This document shows positions 1 through 9,687 of a DNA stretch of 64,000 nucleotides, in pieces. Each line of letters begins with the position of its first letter. Position 1 is the stretch's first letter. The stretch is from CAWIJJ01 sp963836425 (GTDB lineage: Bacteria; Acidobacteriota; Terriglobia; Bryobacterales; Bryobacteraceae): the NCBI GenBank assembly GCA_963836425.1, contig CAWIJJ010000001.1, positions 310,001 through 374,000 of the forward strand. Direction: 5' to 3'. The position numbers and the translations under genes are program-made. The notes beneath the pieces are model-generated. The model ran no database searches and had not been told where the DNA came from. It saw only the letters and a program-made list of their open reading frames with translations.

Positions 1-3000
1 GCAATCAGCAGGTCCCCAGCCCGGAAGTTTGCCGCGTACACCTGTCCGGCCAGCGCCGTCAGCGTGCGAAACGCCAGCGCGTCGCCATATTCGAACGCAA
101 TCTTGCGCAGGTTCTCCGCCGAAATTTTCTTCCGCGCCAGTTCCTTTGTGAGCTTGGCGTTAAGCGAGGCGAAGCGCGCGGCGGAGCCCGACTTCAGGCC
201 GTTTTCCAGGTCGTCCGCGATTTTCACTTTCGCCGGCGCTTCCCGCTCGCGGAACAGCTTGGCCGTCTCCATCACGGTCTGCGCCGCCGCGCGCACGTCG
301 CCTTTGCCGCCCGCCAGCGCCGCCAGGGCCCTGTGTATCCTCAGGAGTTCGTCCATCCGTGGCACGTTCTGCAATTGCAGGATGCGGTCGTAGTTTTTGC
401 GCAGCGCCTCGCCCGGATTCAACTGCCGGCCCGCCGCCGTCAGCGGTGCGTCCGGCACATTGATGAGCGCGTCGCGCAGGGAAACCGGATCTTCCTTCGA
501 GCCCAGCGCCTCCAGCCAGGCGCCAAGCGCATCGAGAGTGGCGCCGGCCCACGCCCGCGGCGTCTGCTCTCCCTGCATCGCCTTCACGTAATCGAGCAGC
601 AGCCCCGCTGTCCGGTCCGCCGGCAGTCGCCCCGAACTCTGCGCCGCCGCGTAGAGATAGAACATCGAGTGCAGCAATCCCGCCGCCTGGTTGGCCTCCC
701 GGAAATCCTGCGTCTTGATCCTCCCGGTGAGCCGGAAAATCTCCCGGAAGTGATCGCCCTCGAGCGCCGACAGGCGGCTGAAATAACCGAACAGCCCCTG
801 CGTCGAGGCGAAGTTCTCCCCCAGCAGCAGCGCTGATATCTCGTCCAGCGGCTCGCCGCGAGCCGTTTCCACGCGAACCGCGGCCAGCAGGTTCTGCCAC
901 GCCTCGAACTGGTAGCGATTCTGCCTGTACCCCTTCCCGATCAGGTCCAGCAGAATCTCGTCCTCCACCTCGGGCGTCGTCACCCGCGAAAGCTTCTTCA
1001 GCCGTTTCTGCGTCGCATCCACGGAGTTCGATTTCGTCTTGGCAACCATCCAGACTTCCGGTCCGCCCGGGAACTCCATCCGGCCCTGCTCGTCGATCGG
1101 CAGCTCCCGCAGCAGGTCTTCGATCGAAGCCGAGCCGAACGTCCGGCTGAACTTGTTCGAACCTTGTACCGAGTCCTTGAATTGTTCGTAGAAAGCGGTC
1201 GTGCGTTTCGCGCTCGCGGTGAAGAAGCGCTGGCGCGGAAGGTCGAGCTGGGACAACAGAAAGTAAAACCGGATCAGCTTGCCGTCGTCCTTGTCCAGCA
1301 CGGCGCGCAAAAACTTCCTCGGATCGCCGGGCTGCGCATGCAGAAGGGCGGACCATGCCGCCTCCGCCTGCGCGCCGCCCGGCACCTGTACCTTGCCGTG
1401 TCCGATCTCCAGGCACGAAGAGTACAGTGCCAGCAGCGGACCATATTTTTCCGCCAGGGTCTTCATCCCCACCGATTGCACCAGCAGGGTTGCCGAATCC
1501 CGCTCCATGTCGGAGAGCGCTGCGTAGAGTGTGGCCATGGCCGGATTGCGCGCCAGGGCTTCCGCAAACCCGCCCGCGTAGCGCTCCCCCCGGTAGAACT
1601 GTTCCTGCCACATCTTCTCTTCCGGAAAGATCTCTACGGCCTCGTTTTCGATTTCCAGCGCGAACTCGCCGCCCGGCGCCTGCAGCCGTTCCTGCATCTC
1701 GATGAGATCGATGAGAAGTGCGGAAGCCAGGTCCTGCCGCTTGGCTCTCTTTCCCTTTTCCGCCGGCTCCACGATGGTCTTGTTTCCGTCGCGCCGCGTC
1801 CGCCAGCCAAGCAGCGACAAAATCTGTTCCGTCAACCGCGATGAGTTGCGGTCTTCGAGCGAAAGCCGCACCACCGTTTTCCCGCCCGACGATTTACCCT
1901 TGGCCTGGAGTTCCCCGAGCAGCCGGAAGTATTCCACCAGCCGCTCGCGATAGGCATCGGCCGAGCCCGCCTTCTGGCTGGAACTGAATCGAACGATGGT
2001 GCGGCTGTAATCCGCAACAAACGCCTCTGCCGAACTCTGCTCCGGTCCTCGCGCGATGAACAGGAGGGCGCGAAAACCACCGGGGACCATCACCGTGGCC
2101 TCGCCCTGTTCCGCCTGTTCCGGCGCGCAAAGGCGCGAACCCGTCATTCCGGCCAGTTTGCGGCACCCCGCATTGTCGCCGTCCCGCAGGGCCGCCCGCA
2201 GTCCGCGTTCCGCCGCCGGCCGCCACTCCGCTTCGGAAGCTCCTGCCGCGCGCAGCGCTTCCGCCCGCGCGGCGTACGCACCCGCCGAGCCTTCGCCGTA
2301 CCGGTCTTCGAAATCCGCCGACCTCCGGAGCAGGCCGGGATCCGGATTTTTCTCGGTCGCCGCGCGCAACACCGCCCGCGCCTCGTCGATCCGCCGCGTC
2401 GCCGTCAGCGCATCCGCCTGCAGCGCGATCAGCCGCGCCGACCCGGGCGCTGCTTTCACTCCCGCCTCGGCCGCTCCCAGCGCCTCCTCCCACGCCCCCG
2501 CTTCTCCCAGCAGCCGGGCGGCGGAGTAATACGCTGTCTCGTTCTTCGGATCAAGCTCCACCGTGCGCCGCCACAGCGAAAGAGCCTGCTTTGGCTCGCC
2601 CGCCGTTTCCCAATAGCCCGCGAACCTGCCCGTAACCGCGGCATCGGCCGGAAGCAGCGGCAGCGCCGTCTGAAGGTGTCGCCGCGCGGACGTTCTGTCC
2701 CCCGCCGCCAGGTACTGTTCCACCAGGCCGGTGCGCCGGGTCCACAGATCCGCCTTGAGCTTCAGGGCCTCTTCCAGGGCCAGCGTGGCATCGGTTTTGC
2801 GGTTTGCCGCGTCGCTCGCATCCGCCAGTTTCAGCCACAAATCCGTGCTGCCGGGCTCGCGCCGCACCGCCTCGCGATAATTCTCCGCAGCCCCCGCCGC
2901 GTCCTTCCGCGCCGCGTGAACGTCTCCCAGGATGGATGCGGACTCGGGCACGTCCGCATTCTTCTCCCGCGCGCGCAACAGGCAGCGCTCGGCATTGTCC

Positions 3001-4035
3001 CCATCCGAGACGCGCCAGTAGTTCAAGCCCAGCCGGCCCCAGATGGTTCCATCGTCCGGCTGGAGTTCCAGAACTTTCTTCTCGTACCCGATGGCGGCGG
3101 CGCTGTCCCGGTTCCGCTCGGCGAAGCCGGCAGCCAGCCGCAGGGTCGCCTCGTCGTAAGGGTTCACCGCCAGCAGTGTCGCCAGGCCGCTCGCTGTCAG
3201 GCTCCCCTCCCCGTTCCGCGCCGCCGCCCGCTGCTTCACAAACTCCTCGTAGCCGGCCACTCCAGGCAGCGTGCCTTCCGCGATTTTCCAGATCCAGGGA
3301 ATCGTGGCAGCCGCATCCTCGCCCACGCGATACTGGACTTCCGATAGCCGGAATCCCTCCGGCGGCCCGATCCGCGGTATGGCCGCTTCGAACCATCCGG
3401 CAGGGTCGAGCTCGATCAGGCCTGCCGGTCCGGCAGCCGAAACCGCGCCGCCGAATGCCGCCAGCGTGCCCGTCCACGTCGGCTGACCCGCAGCTTCCAC
3501 GTAGCCGTGCGAAAGCCGCAGCCGCTTTTCCGCCAGCGTCCGCGCCAGCAGCGCCATTGCGTAGTCGCGCCCTTCTGCGGATACAGCCGGTTCCGCGCCC
3601 GCATACACCACCTGCCGCCATTCCCCGGGGCTCACCGGAATCGATCGCAGGCAGGCCAGCAATTCGTCGAAGGAAACCGCCTGCGCCTCCTCCCTCCCGG
3701 CGGAGAGCGTTCGCACCGCGGCGTTCAGTTCGCTGCGCGTCGACACGGTCCGCGCCTCCACCGGCGAAGACACCACCGCAACTTCGATCCGCGCTTTGCG
3801 GTTCTTCCCGAAGATCTCGGCCAGTCCCGAGGCCGATGCGGACCACCGGTCGAAAAGCACCAGGGGAACGGACGCAAATCGCACCGGCGTCGCACCGGCG
3901 CCCTCCCGGGACGCACCCGCAAACTGCACCTGCGGCACTCCCCTCGCTTCATTCCCCGGCACCAGCAAAGACTGCCCGGACACCGCGGCTGCCGAGCCAT
4001 GCGGAGAGAATGCTAACCCGGACCAATCGATCCAT
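1..4035 (-). CDS. Large secreted TPR-repeat protein, 3' end outside window, one frame break near the start
   Basis: The reading frame stays open on the minus strand from about 3990 to base 1, over 1300 codons, and continues past the window edge. From about residue 200 to 520 it has degenerate tetratricopeptide-like helical pairs (for example around AVNPYDEATLRLAAGF and LELQPDDGTIWGRLG), so it is probably a protein-interaction scaffold. The N-terminal 180 residues and C-terminal half match nothing I recognise. No ATG precedes the long frame; GTG at 3983 is its first usual start. A better model begins at ATG 4035, preceded by a GAGGAA ribosome site. It reads MDRLVRVSILSAWL and, if one G of the GG at 3992-3993 is dropped, joins AAAVSGQSLLVPG, making a convincing signal peptide. 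So the protein is probably exported and the sequence carries a one-base insertion. Divergent from the FG-GAP gene at 4116. Function unknown. Confidence 0.7.
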
Positions 4036-4115
4036 CGATTCCTCGTTCCAGGTAGTGTAGCGGGATGCGGACCCGGAATGGGACAACCGGCTTTGAAGCC
4101 TGATACATTCGAGGC

Positions 4116-5336
4116 ATGTTGCGCAAGCGGGTGCTCTCCCTGGCCGCGGTCCTGCTCGTTCCCGCCATGGCCCAGGTCACCTGGACCCGCCTCTCCAGCA
4201 GCAAGGGCGACCTGCCTGATCCCGGCGGTTCCAATCAACAGACCGGCGTCCTCGTCGCTGATCTCGACAAGCAGCCAGGCCAGGATTTCGTGATCGGCTA
4301 CCGCGTCAAAGCTCCGGCGCTGGTCTGGTTCCGCCACACCCCCAATGGCTGGGACCGCTCCGTCATCGACCCCGATTTCCTCACCGTCGAGGCCGGAGGC
4401 GCCGCCTTCGATATCGACGCTGACGGCGATCTCGACATCGTCTTCGGCGCCGACTGGCAGGGCAGCCAGTTGTGGTGGTGGGAGAATCCCTATCCCAAAT
4501 TCGACCCGAACGTGCCCTGGAAACGCCGCCTCATCAAGGACTCGGGCGCAAAGCAGCATCACGACCAGGTCTTCGCCGACTTCAAAGGAACCGGCAAGCC
4601 GCAGTTGGTCTTCTGGAACCAGGCCGCCAAAACTCTCTTCATCGCCGATATCCCCGCCGACCCCAGGAACACCGAACCCTGGAAGTACGAAGTCCTCTAC
4701 TCGGGCCAGGCCGGCCAGGCCGTGCAGAATGCAGCCCAATACGCCGAAGGCGCCGATGCCTTCGACGTCGATGGCGACGGCCGCCCCGATCTCCTCGCCG
4801 GCAACTCCTGGTTCAAGTACCGCGGCGGCAATCGCTTCGACCCCATCCGCGTAGGCGCCATCGGCGGCCGCATTCGGGCCGGCCGCTTCATCAAAGGCAG
4901 CAAGGTCGCGCAGGTCGTGATCGCGCCCGGCGACGGCAGCGGGCCGCTGCGCTTCTACCAGGCGAATGGCGATCCCGCCCGGCCGGAGTCCTGGTCCGGC
5001 CGCGACCTGCTCGATCGCGACATGGTCCACGGCCACACCCTCGACCTCGGCGACGTCGATGGCGACGGCAACCTCGATATCTTCGCCGCCGAAATGGCCA
5101 AATGGACCAGCGGCGCCGCCTCCGATAACCCTACCGCTACTGCATGGATCTTGTACGGCGATGGAAAGGGCGGCTTCCGGACCACCGTCCTGGTTACCGG
5201 AGACGGCTGGCACGAAGGAAGACTCGCCGACCTCGATGGCGACGGCCGCCTCGATATCCTGAATAAGCCGTATACGTGGGAAGCGCCGCGCGTCGATATC
5301 TGGCTCAATCACGCAAGAAATCGCGGGGTTCACTAA
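4116..5336 (+). CDS. Secreted FG-GAP/VCBS repeat protein
   Basis: A 406-residue protein with an N-terminal signal peptide (MLRKRVLSLAAVLLVPAMAQ). The rest carries several calcium-binding FG-GAP/VCBS-type blades, visible as aspartate-rich loops: DIDADGDLDIVFG, DVDGDGRPDLLAG, DVDGDGNLDIFAA and DLDGDGRLDILN. Such repeats normally fold into a beta-propeller that binds calcium and a ligand outside the cell; no catalytic motif is visible. The ATG at 4116 is the first start ahead of the signal peptide. It is transcribed divergently from the large TPR gene, with only about 80 bases between the starts. The exact ligand cannot be told from the sequence. Confidence 0.85.
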   Translation: MLRKRVLSLAAVLLVPAMAQVTWTRLSSSKGDLPDPGGSNQQTGVLVADLDKQPGQDFVIGYRVKAPALVWFRHTPNGWDRSVIDPDFLTVEAGGAAFDIDADGDLDIVFGADWQGSQLWWWENPYPKFDPNVPWKRRLIKDSGAKQHHDQVFADFKGTGKPQLVFWNQAAKTLFIADIPADPRNTEPWKYEVLYSGQAGQAVQNAAQYAEGADAFDVDGDGRPDLLAGNSWFKYRGGNRFDPIRVGAIGGRIRAGRFIKGSKVAQVVIAPGDGSGPLRFYQANGDPARPESWSGRDLLDRDMVHGHTLDLGDVDGDGNLDIFAAEMAKWTSGAASDNPTATAWILYGDGKGGFRTTVLVTGDGWHEGRLADLDGDGRLDILNKPYTWEAPRVDIWLNHARNRGVH

Positions 5337-5375
5337 CTTTCTCCCGGGCGTGATTTATTGAACCGGATGCCTCAA

Positions 5376-5390
5376 AGATAGAGTCTATCT
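5376..5390. promoter_or_regulatory. Perfect inverted repeat upstream of the 5472 gene
   Basis: AGATAGA-G-TCTATCT is a perfect 15-base palindrome with 7-base arms. It lies 40 bases after the FG-GAP stop and about 80 bases before the next start. No T-run follows, so an operator is as likely as a terminator. A TATACT hexamer at 5419-5424 could be the -10 element for the gene at 5472; the nearest -35-like TTGTTC (5399) is only 14 bases away, so the promoter call is weak. Confidence 0.35.
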
Positions 5391-5471
5391 ACCAGGGCTT
5401 GTTCATACATCCCGATGCTATACTGAATCGCAATAAGAAGAGTCTTACTTACCGGCTCTGGAGGTGGGCTT

Positions 5472-6251
5472 GTGTCAACGAAGTGCGTTCGCCTTTTCCT
5501 TCTACTGGTCTTTTGTTTCTCTCTCGCCGCACAGTCGCCGATGAATAACGAGGGCGTCGTCAAGCTGGTGAAGTCCGGCATGACCGAAGACCTGATTCTC
5601 AACGTCATTCAGCAGCAGCCAGGATCCTATTCCTTCGGCGCCGAAGATCTCGTCGCCCTCAAGGACGCCGGCGTATCGGAAAAAATCATCGGCGCCATGC
5701 TCGCCAAGAGCAACGGCCAGCCCGCATCCGACGCGCCGGGAACCGCCGCCACCGGAACGGGAGCCGACCGCCTGCGCTCCTCCATGTCCGAACCGGGAAT
5801 TTACTATAAGAAAGGCAACGAATATTTCGAGCTCCTTCCCGAAATCGTGGAGTGGAGGACCAGCGGCGCCCTCAAAAATTTCGTGAGTGCCGGTATCGTG
5901 AAGAAAGATCTCAAGGGCGACATCCCGGGAACGAGCAGCCCGAATTTTCTTACTAACCCGATGGAGATCCTGCTCCGCCCGCCTTCCGGAACCAACGTGA
6001 ATTCTTTCCTCCTCCTGCCCTTGAAACAGGAGGACGGGAGGCGGCAATTCAATGTGGGCCCGGTGAACCGCAAAAGCGGCGTGGCCAAAGGCGCCATCCC
6101 GTTCGGCGTCGAGAAGGTCGGCGACGATCTCTATCGCGTCGTTCTCCCGACCCAGCTCGGTCCCGGCGAGTACGGCTTCCTGAGCGCCATTCCGGCGCAG
6201 GATTCCGTCACCGAGACGGGCAAGATGCGCACCTTCCGCGTCCTGTTGTAG
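5472..6251 (+). CDS. Secreted protein of unknown function
   Basis: A 259-residue protein starting at GTG 5472, chosen because a GGAGG ribosome site sits just upstream and a signal peptide follows directly (STKCVRLFLLLVFCFSLAAQ). Residues about 25-75 (NEGVVKLVKSGMTEDLILNVIQ, then DLVALKDAGVSEKIIGAML) form two short helical segments resembling the small 'G-x-S-x-x-I/V-I-x-x-M' modules common in acidobacterial and planctomycete secreted proteins. The remainder looks beta-rich (GIYYKKGNEYFELLPE, GPGEYGFLSA). No catalytic residues are apparent. It converges on the MscS gene, with four bases between the stops. Function unknown. Confidence 0.75.
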   Translation: MSTKCVRLFLLLVFCFSLAAQSPMNNEGVVKLVKSGMTEDLILNVIQQQPGSYSFGAEDLVALKDAGVSEKIIGAMLAKSNGQPASDAPGTAATGTGADRLRSSMSEPGIYYKKGNEYFELLPEIVEWRTSGALKNFVSAGIVKKDLKGDIPGTSSPNFLTNPMEILLRPPSGTNVNSFLLLPLKQEDGRRQFNVGPVNRKSGVAKGAIPFGVEKVGDDLYRVVLPTQLGPGEYGFLSAIPAQDSVTETGKMRTFRVLL

Positions 6252-6255
6252 GGTC

Positions 6256-7134
6256 TTACTGCCGCGAACCCGGGCTCGCGACCATCGCGGCCTTCTCCCA
6301 AACCGCGTCGCTCACCGCATCGACGAAGAGCTGAAGGTGCGGGAACGGTATCTCGATTCCTGCGTCGTCCAGAGCCTTCTTCACGGCTTCCATGATCCGG
6401 AAGTAAATCGGTTTCTCCTGTTCCGCATCGGCGATCCAGGCGTGGACGATCAGGTCCACGCTCGAATCTCCAAGCCCGTTCACCACCACCGCCGGCGCCG
6501 GGTCCGGGAGCACGCCATCCACCGACGATAGCCGCTCCAGAATTGCGCGCCGCGCCTCCGCCACCGATTCCTTGTAAGCGATCCCCACCGGAACCTCCAG
6601 CCGCGTGATCCCGTGTGTCGAGTGATTGATCAACACGCGGTTGATCACCGCCTCGTTGGGCACGATCACCCAGGTGTTGTTGCGGGTCCTCAGGCGCGTA
6701 GTGCGCATCGTGATTTCGGCCACCTGCCCGTACTTCTCATCGAGCGTCACCCAGTCCCCCACCCGGAACGGCTTGTCCCAGAAAATCAGAAATCCGGCCA
6801 TGATATTGCCGAGCGAGTCCTTGGCCGCAAACCCGATCGTCAGGCCAACCACCCCGAGGCCCGCCAGCGCCGCCCCCACATTGATTCCCAACTGGCTCGC
6901 CGCCATCACCAGCGCGAAAGCGATCAGGGCGAACCGGTAAACGCTCACCAGCATGTTACTCAGCGCGGGATCGAAGCCGGCCCGCGCAAGCACGCCCCCT
7001 ACCGCGGGCCGCGTAAGGCGGAACAGGATCCAGAAAGCCAGCAGCAGCAACAGGGCGGCGAAGAAAGAGGGGAGCCATGCCACAACATTCGTAATGAGCT
7101 GCTCCACATTCAGGCGATCCCAAACGGCGTTCAT
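6256..7134 (-). CDS. MscS-family small-conductance mechanosensitive channel
   Basis: A 292-residue inner-membrane channel that releases solutes on hypo-osmotic shock. Three hydrophobic segments (about residues 17-40, 60-80 and 85-110) precede the MscS beta domain. The pore helix is recognisable as GAALAGLGVVGLTIGFAAKD, with the Gly/Ala packing pattern of TM3, followed by the conserved DSLGNIMAGFLIFWDKPFRVGDWV and the VIVPNEAVIN element. Length matches compact E. coli-type MscS (286 residues). The ATG at 7134 faces away from the isomerase gene at 7249, so the 114 bases between probably hold both promoters. I see no added regulatory domain. Confidence 0.93.
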   Translation of the reverse strand: MNAVWDRLNVEQLITNVVAWLPSFFAALLLLLAFWILFRLTRPAVGGVLARAGFDPALSNMLVSVYRFALIAFALVMAASQLGINVGAALAGLGVVGLTIGFAAKDSLGNIMAGFLIFWDKPFRVGDWVTLDEKYGQVAEITMRTTRLRTRNNTWVIVPNEAVINRVLINHSTHGITRLEVPVGIAYKESVAEARRAILERLSSVDGVLPDPAPAVVVNGLGDSSVDLIVHAWIADAEQEKPIYFRIMEAVKKALDDAGIEIPFPHLQLFVDAVSDAVWEKAAMVASPGSRQ

Positions 7135-7248
7135 ATTCCTTAGGATGCACGCCCGCGGGATGGGGCGTGGTTATCTGCCGTACAATTCGCGGAGTTGGCG
7201 CAAGCCGGTGTCGCCTCGTGCTCCACCACATCGTAAACTAGAGGGTTC

Positions 7249-8082
7249 ATGGATAACGGGTTCCGCCACTCGACGTGCAACGAAGCGTTCGAAAAGTGGC
7301 CATTCGAAGAGGCCTGCCGGGCCATCCGCAAGGCCGGATACACGGGAATCGAAATCGCTCCCTTCACGCTTGCGGAATCGCCCGCCGAGGTCTCCGCCGG
7401 CCGTCGCGCCGGGTTGCGGGACATCATGGCTTCCGAGGGGTTGCAGTTCGCCGGCCTCCACTGGCTCATGGTCAGCCCCAAGGGGCTGCACGTCACCACT
7501 CCCGACCCCGAACTCCGGCAGCGAAGCTGGGACCACATCCGCCGGCTCATCGACCTCGGCGCGGACCTCGGCGGCGGCGTGCTCGTCTTCGGATCCCCCA
7601 AACAGCGCGGCACCACCGGCGGCCTCACCCGCGACGACGCCACCCGCAATTTCGTGGACGGCCTCGCCGGCGTGGCGCCGCAGGCCGCGCAGCGCGGCGT
7701 CACCATCCTCGTCGAGGCCCTGCCCCACGACCAGTGCGATGTCATCAACACCCTCGCCGAAGCCGTCGCCATCGTCAACCAGATCGGCAGCCCCGCCGTC
7801 CGGACCATGTTCGACGTTCACAATACGCTCGACGAGTCCGAACCGCACGACGTCCTCGTCGATCGTTACTTCGACTACATCCGTCACGTCCACGTCCAGG
7901 AGATGAACGGCTTCCACTGCGGCGCCGGAGACTACGACTTCAAACCCGTGCTGCGCGCGTTGCGCCGGCGCGGCTACCAGGGCTGGATTTCGCTCGAAGC
8001 GTTCGATTTCACGGCGGGCGCCGAGCGGCTGGTCAACGACTCCCTGCGTCACCTGGAACGGGAAATCGCCCAAATCATATGA
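7249..8082 (+). CDS. Sugar phosphate isomerase/epimerase (xylose-isomerase-like TIM barrel)
   Basis: A 277-residue AP-endonuclease-2/xylose-isomerase-like TIM barrel. Typical features are the opening KAGYTGIEIAPFTL strand, the metal-ligand regions VEALPHDQCD and MFDVHNTLDE, HVHVQEMNG, and the terminal WISLEAFDF. Enzymes of this fold interconvert ketoses or hydroxypyruvate-type substrates with a divalent metal; the substrate cannot be fixed here. Its stop overlaps the start of the next gene as ATGA at 8079-8082, so it is translationally coupled to the NAD-dependent epimerase and the pair probably acts on one sugar pathway. Confidence 0.85.
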   Translation: MDNGFRHSTCNEAFEKWPFEEACRAIRKAGYTGIEIAPFTLAESPAEVSAGRRAGLRDIMASEGLQFAGLHWLMVSPKGLHVTTPDPELRQRSWDHIRRLIDLGADLGGGVLVFGSPKQRGTTGGLTRDDATRNFVDGLAGVAPQAAQRGVTILVEALPHDQCDVINTLAEAVAIVNQIGSPAVRTMFDVHNTLDESEPHDVLVDRYFDYIRHVHVQEMNGFHCGAGDYDFKPVLRALRRRGYQGWISLEAFDFTAGAERLVNDSLRHLEREIAQII

Positions 8083-9035
8083 ACGGCCATTACGTGGTAA
8101 CCGGAGGCGCGGGCTTCATCGGCTCCGCCATCGTGCGGCGCCTCCTCCATCAAGGCGCATCCAGGGTCCTGGTCATCGACAGCCTCCTGTCCGGCTACGA
8201 GCGCAATCTCGAGGAGGTCCGTAACGCCATCGACTTCCAGCGCGCCGACATCCGTAATTACGAAGAGATCGCCCCCCTCATCCGCGGCGCCGCCGTCGTG
8301 TTTCATGAGGCCGCCATTCCTTCCGTGCCCCGCTCCATCGAAGCCCCCGAACCCTCTCACGAAGCCAACATCGACGGCACCTTCAACGTCCTCCGTGCGG
8401 CCCACGAGGGCGCAGCCGGACGCGTCGTCTACGCCGCCTCGTCCTCGGCCTATGGCGATACCGCCGTGCTCCCCAAGGTCGAATCGATGCGGCCCGATCC
8501 GAAATCGCCCTACGCGCTCCAAAAACTGGTGGGCGAGCAGTACTGCAGAATCTTCACGACAGTCTACGGCCTGGAAACAGTGGCGCTTCGCTACTTCAAT
8601 GTGTATGGCCCCCGTCAGGATCCTTCGAGCCAGTACTCGGGCGTCCTCTCCCTCTTCATGCGCGCCGTGCTGGAGCGTACCGCCCCGACCATTTTCGGCG
8701 ACGGCGAACAATCGCGCGACTTCACCTACGTCGAGGACGTGGCCGAATTGAACCTGAAAGCGGCGCGCGCTCCCGGTGTCGCCGGAAAGGTGTACAACGG
8801 CGGAAACGGCGGACGCGTCACGCTCAACCAGGCCTGGACCCTGCTCCAGCAAATCGAAGGTGTGAACATCGCGCCGAAGTTTGGTCCGTCCCGCGCCGGC
8901 GACGTGCGCGATTCCCAGGCCGACATCACACTCGCCGTCCGCGACCTGGGCCACGCGCCCCGCTTCAGCTTCGAACAGGGCATGCGCCTGACCCTCGACT
9001 GGTACCGCAGCGCCATCGCCGCCGGCGTAATCTAA
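8079..9035 (+). CDS. NAD-dependent sugar-nucleotide epimerase/dehydratase (GalE/WbpP-like)
   Basis: A 318-residue extended short-chain dehydrogenase. The nucleotide-binding loop is GGAGFIGS at the N-terminus (residues 8-15); the catalytic elements are AASSSAYG and a YALQK Y-x-x-x-K pair. RYFNVYGPRQ and the later GDGEQSRDFTYVEDVA are typical of UDP-N-acetylglucosamine/UDP-glucose 4-epimerases used for surface polysaccharide. The start is the ATG at 8079, overlapping the upstream stop by ATGA; a longer open frame back to 7275 is only a shadow of the upstream gene. The last 43 codons and the following spacer are duplicated directly downstream (9074-9230). Confidence 0.92.
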   Translation: MNGHYVVTGGAGFIGSAIVRRLLHQGASRVLVIDSLLSGYERNLEEVRNAIDFQRADIRNYEEIAPLIRGAAVVFHEAAIPSVPRSIEAPEPSHEANIDGTFNVLRAAHEGAAGRVVYAASSSAYGDTAVLPKVESMRPDPKSPYALQKLVGEQYCRIFTTVYGLETVALRYFNVYGPRQDPSSQYSGVLSLFMRAVLERTAPTIFGDGEQSRDFTYVEDVAELNLKAARAPGVAGKVYNGGNGGRVTLNQAWTLLQQIEGVNIAPKFGPSRAGDVRDSQADITLAVRDLGHAPRFSFEQGMRLTLDWYRSAIAAGVI

Positions 9036-9230
9036 TCGATCCTCGCCAGCTTCGCCGCCGCGCGTGACAGGCGCGTGCGCGATTCCCAGGCCGACATCAC
9101 ACTCGCCGTCCGCGACCTGGGCCACGCGCCCCGCTTCAGTTCGAACAGGGCATGCGCCTGACCCTCGACTGGTACCGCAGCGCCATCGCCGCCGGCGTGG
9201 TCTAATCTATCCCCGCCCATTTCGCCGCCG
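8904..9230 (+). repeat. Tandem duplication of the epimerase 3' end plus spacer
   Basis: Bases 8904-9073 (last 43 codons of the epimerase, its stop and about 38 bases of spacer) are repeated from 9074 onward with a 170-171-base period. The second copy is nearly identical over the coding part, lacks one C (CAGCTTC became CAGTTC) and has a few substitutions near its end (GGCGTGGTCTAATC against GGCGTAATCTAATC). A third, shorter echo of the spacer (CGCCAGCTTCGCCGCCGCGC) follows at about 9256. The copy has no start and is frame-broken, so it is a gene-end fragment. Confidence 0.9.
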
Positions 9231-9687
9231 CGCGTGCGCCCATCCATCAGACACTCCGCCAGCTTCGCCGCCGCGCGTGACAGGCGCGTGCTGCGCTTGC
9301 GATGCTCTTCCGCACCTCTTCGCGTGCCAAGTCTAAGACGCGTAGCGCAGTTCGGCGCCGTGGGCCGCGTCAGCCCGACGTACACGGTCGGCGCTCCTAT
9401 GCAATCCCGGAATCGTAGACGGCCCGCCCACATTGATCATTTCGTTGCTTGGGCTCGATACCCCATGGATCTCGCGCACACCTTTGTGTTGGCGCATGGT
9501 AAGCGTAACAACAGGAAATGCGACCGGCTCCCGGTCCGTGAACATCTGGCGGCTTGGGCGGAACGAAAGGAAGCACGGCCCCCAAGTTGGGCGATGCGCG
9601 ACAACCTGGGGGGAACTCGCGACGTCGGCCGCGGTGGCGGAAGCCCCGCGTTTCGCTATCATGGCGGCTGGACGTTCGGTAACCCTC
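9231..9687. other. Intergenic stretch before the Ser/Thr kinase
   Basis: About 460 bases with no supported gene. The first part holds a further echo of the epimerase spacer (9256-9290); the rest is ordinary high-GC sequence. Open frames on both strands here have no recognisable protein features and are not called. The kinase promoter should lie here, but no convincing -35/-10 pair was found. Confidence 0.5.

Noticed and set aside
160..3846. Two long Gly/Arg-rich open frames on the minus strand (160-1611 and 2551-3846)
   Set aside because: They lie out of frame within the continuous TPR-protein frame and show codon-shadow composition.
7275..8078. N-terminal extension of the epimerase frame
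   Set aside because: It overlaps the isomerase gene in another frame and encodes Arg/Pro-rich nonsense; the true start is the ATGA overlap at 8079.
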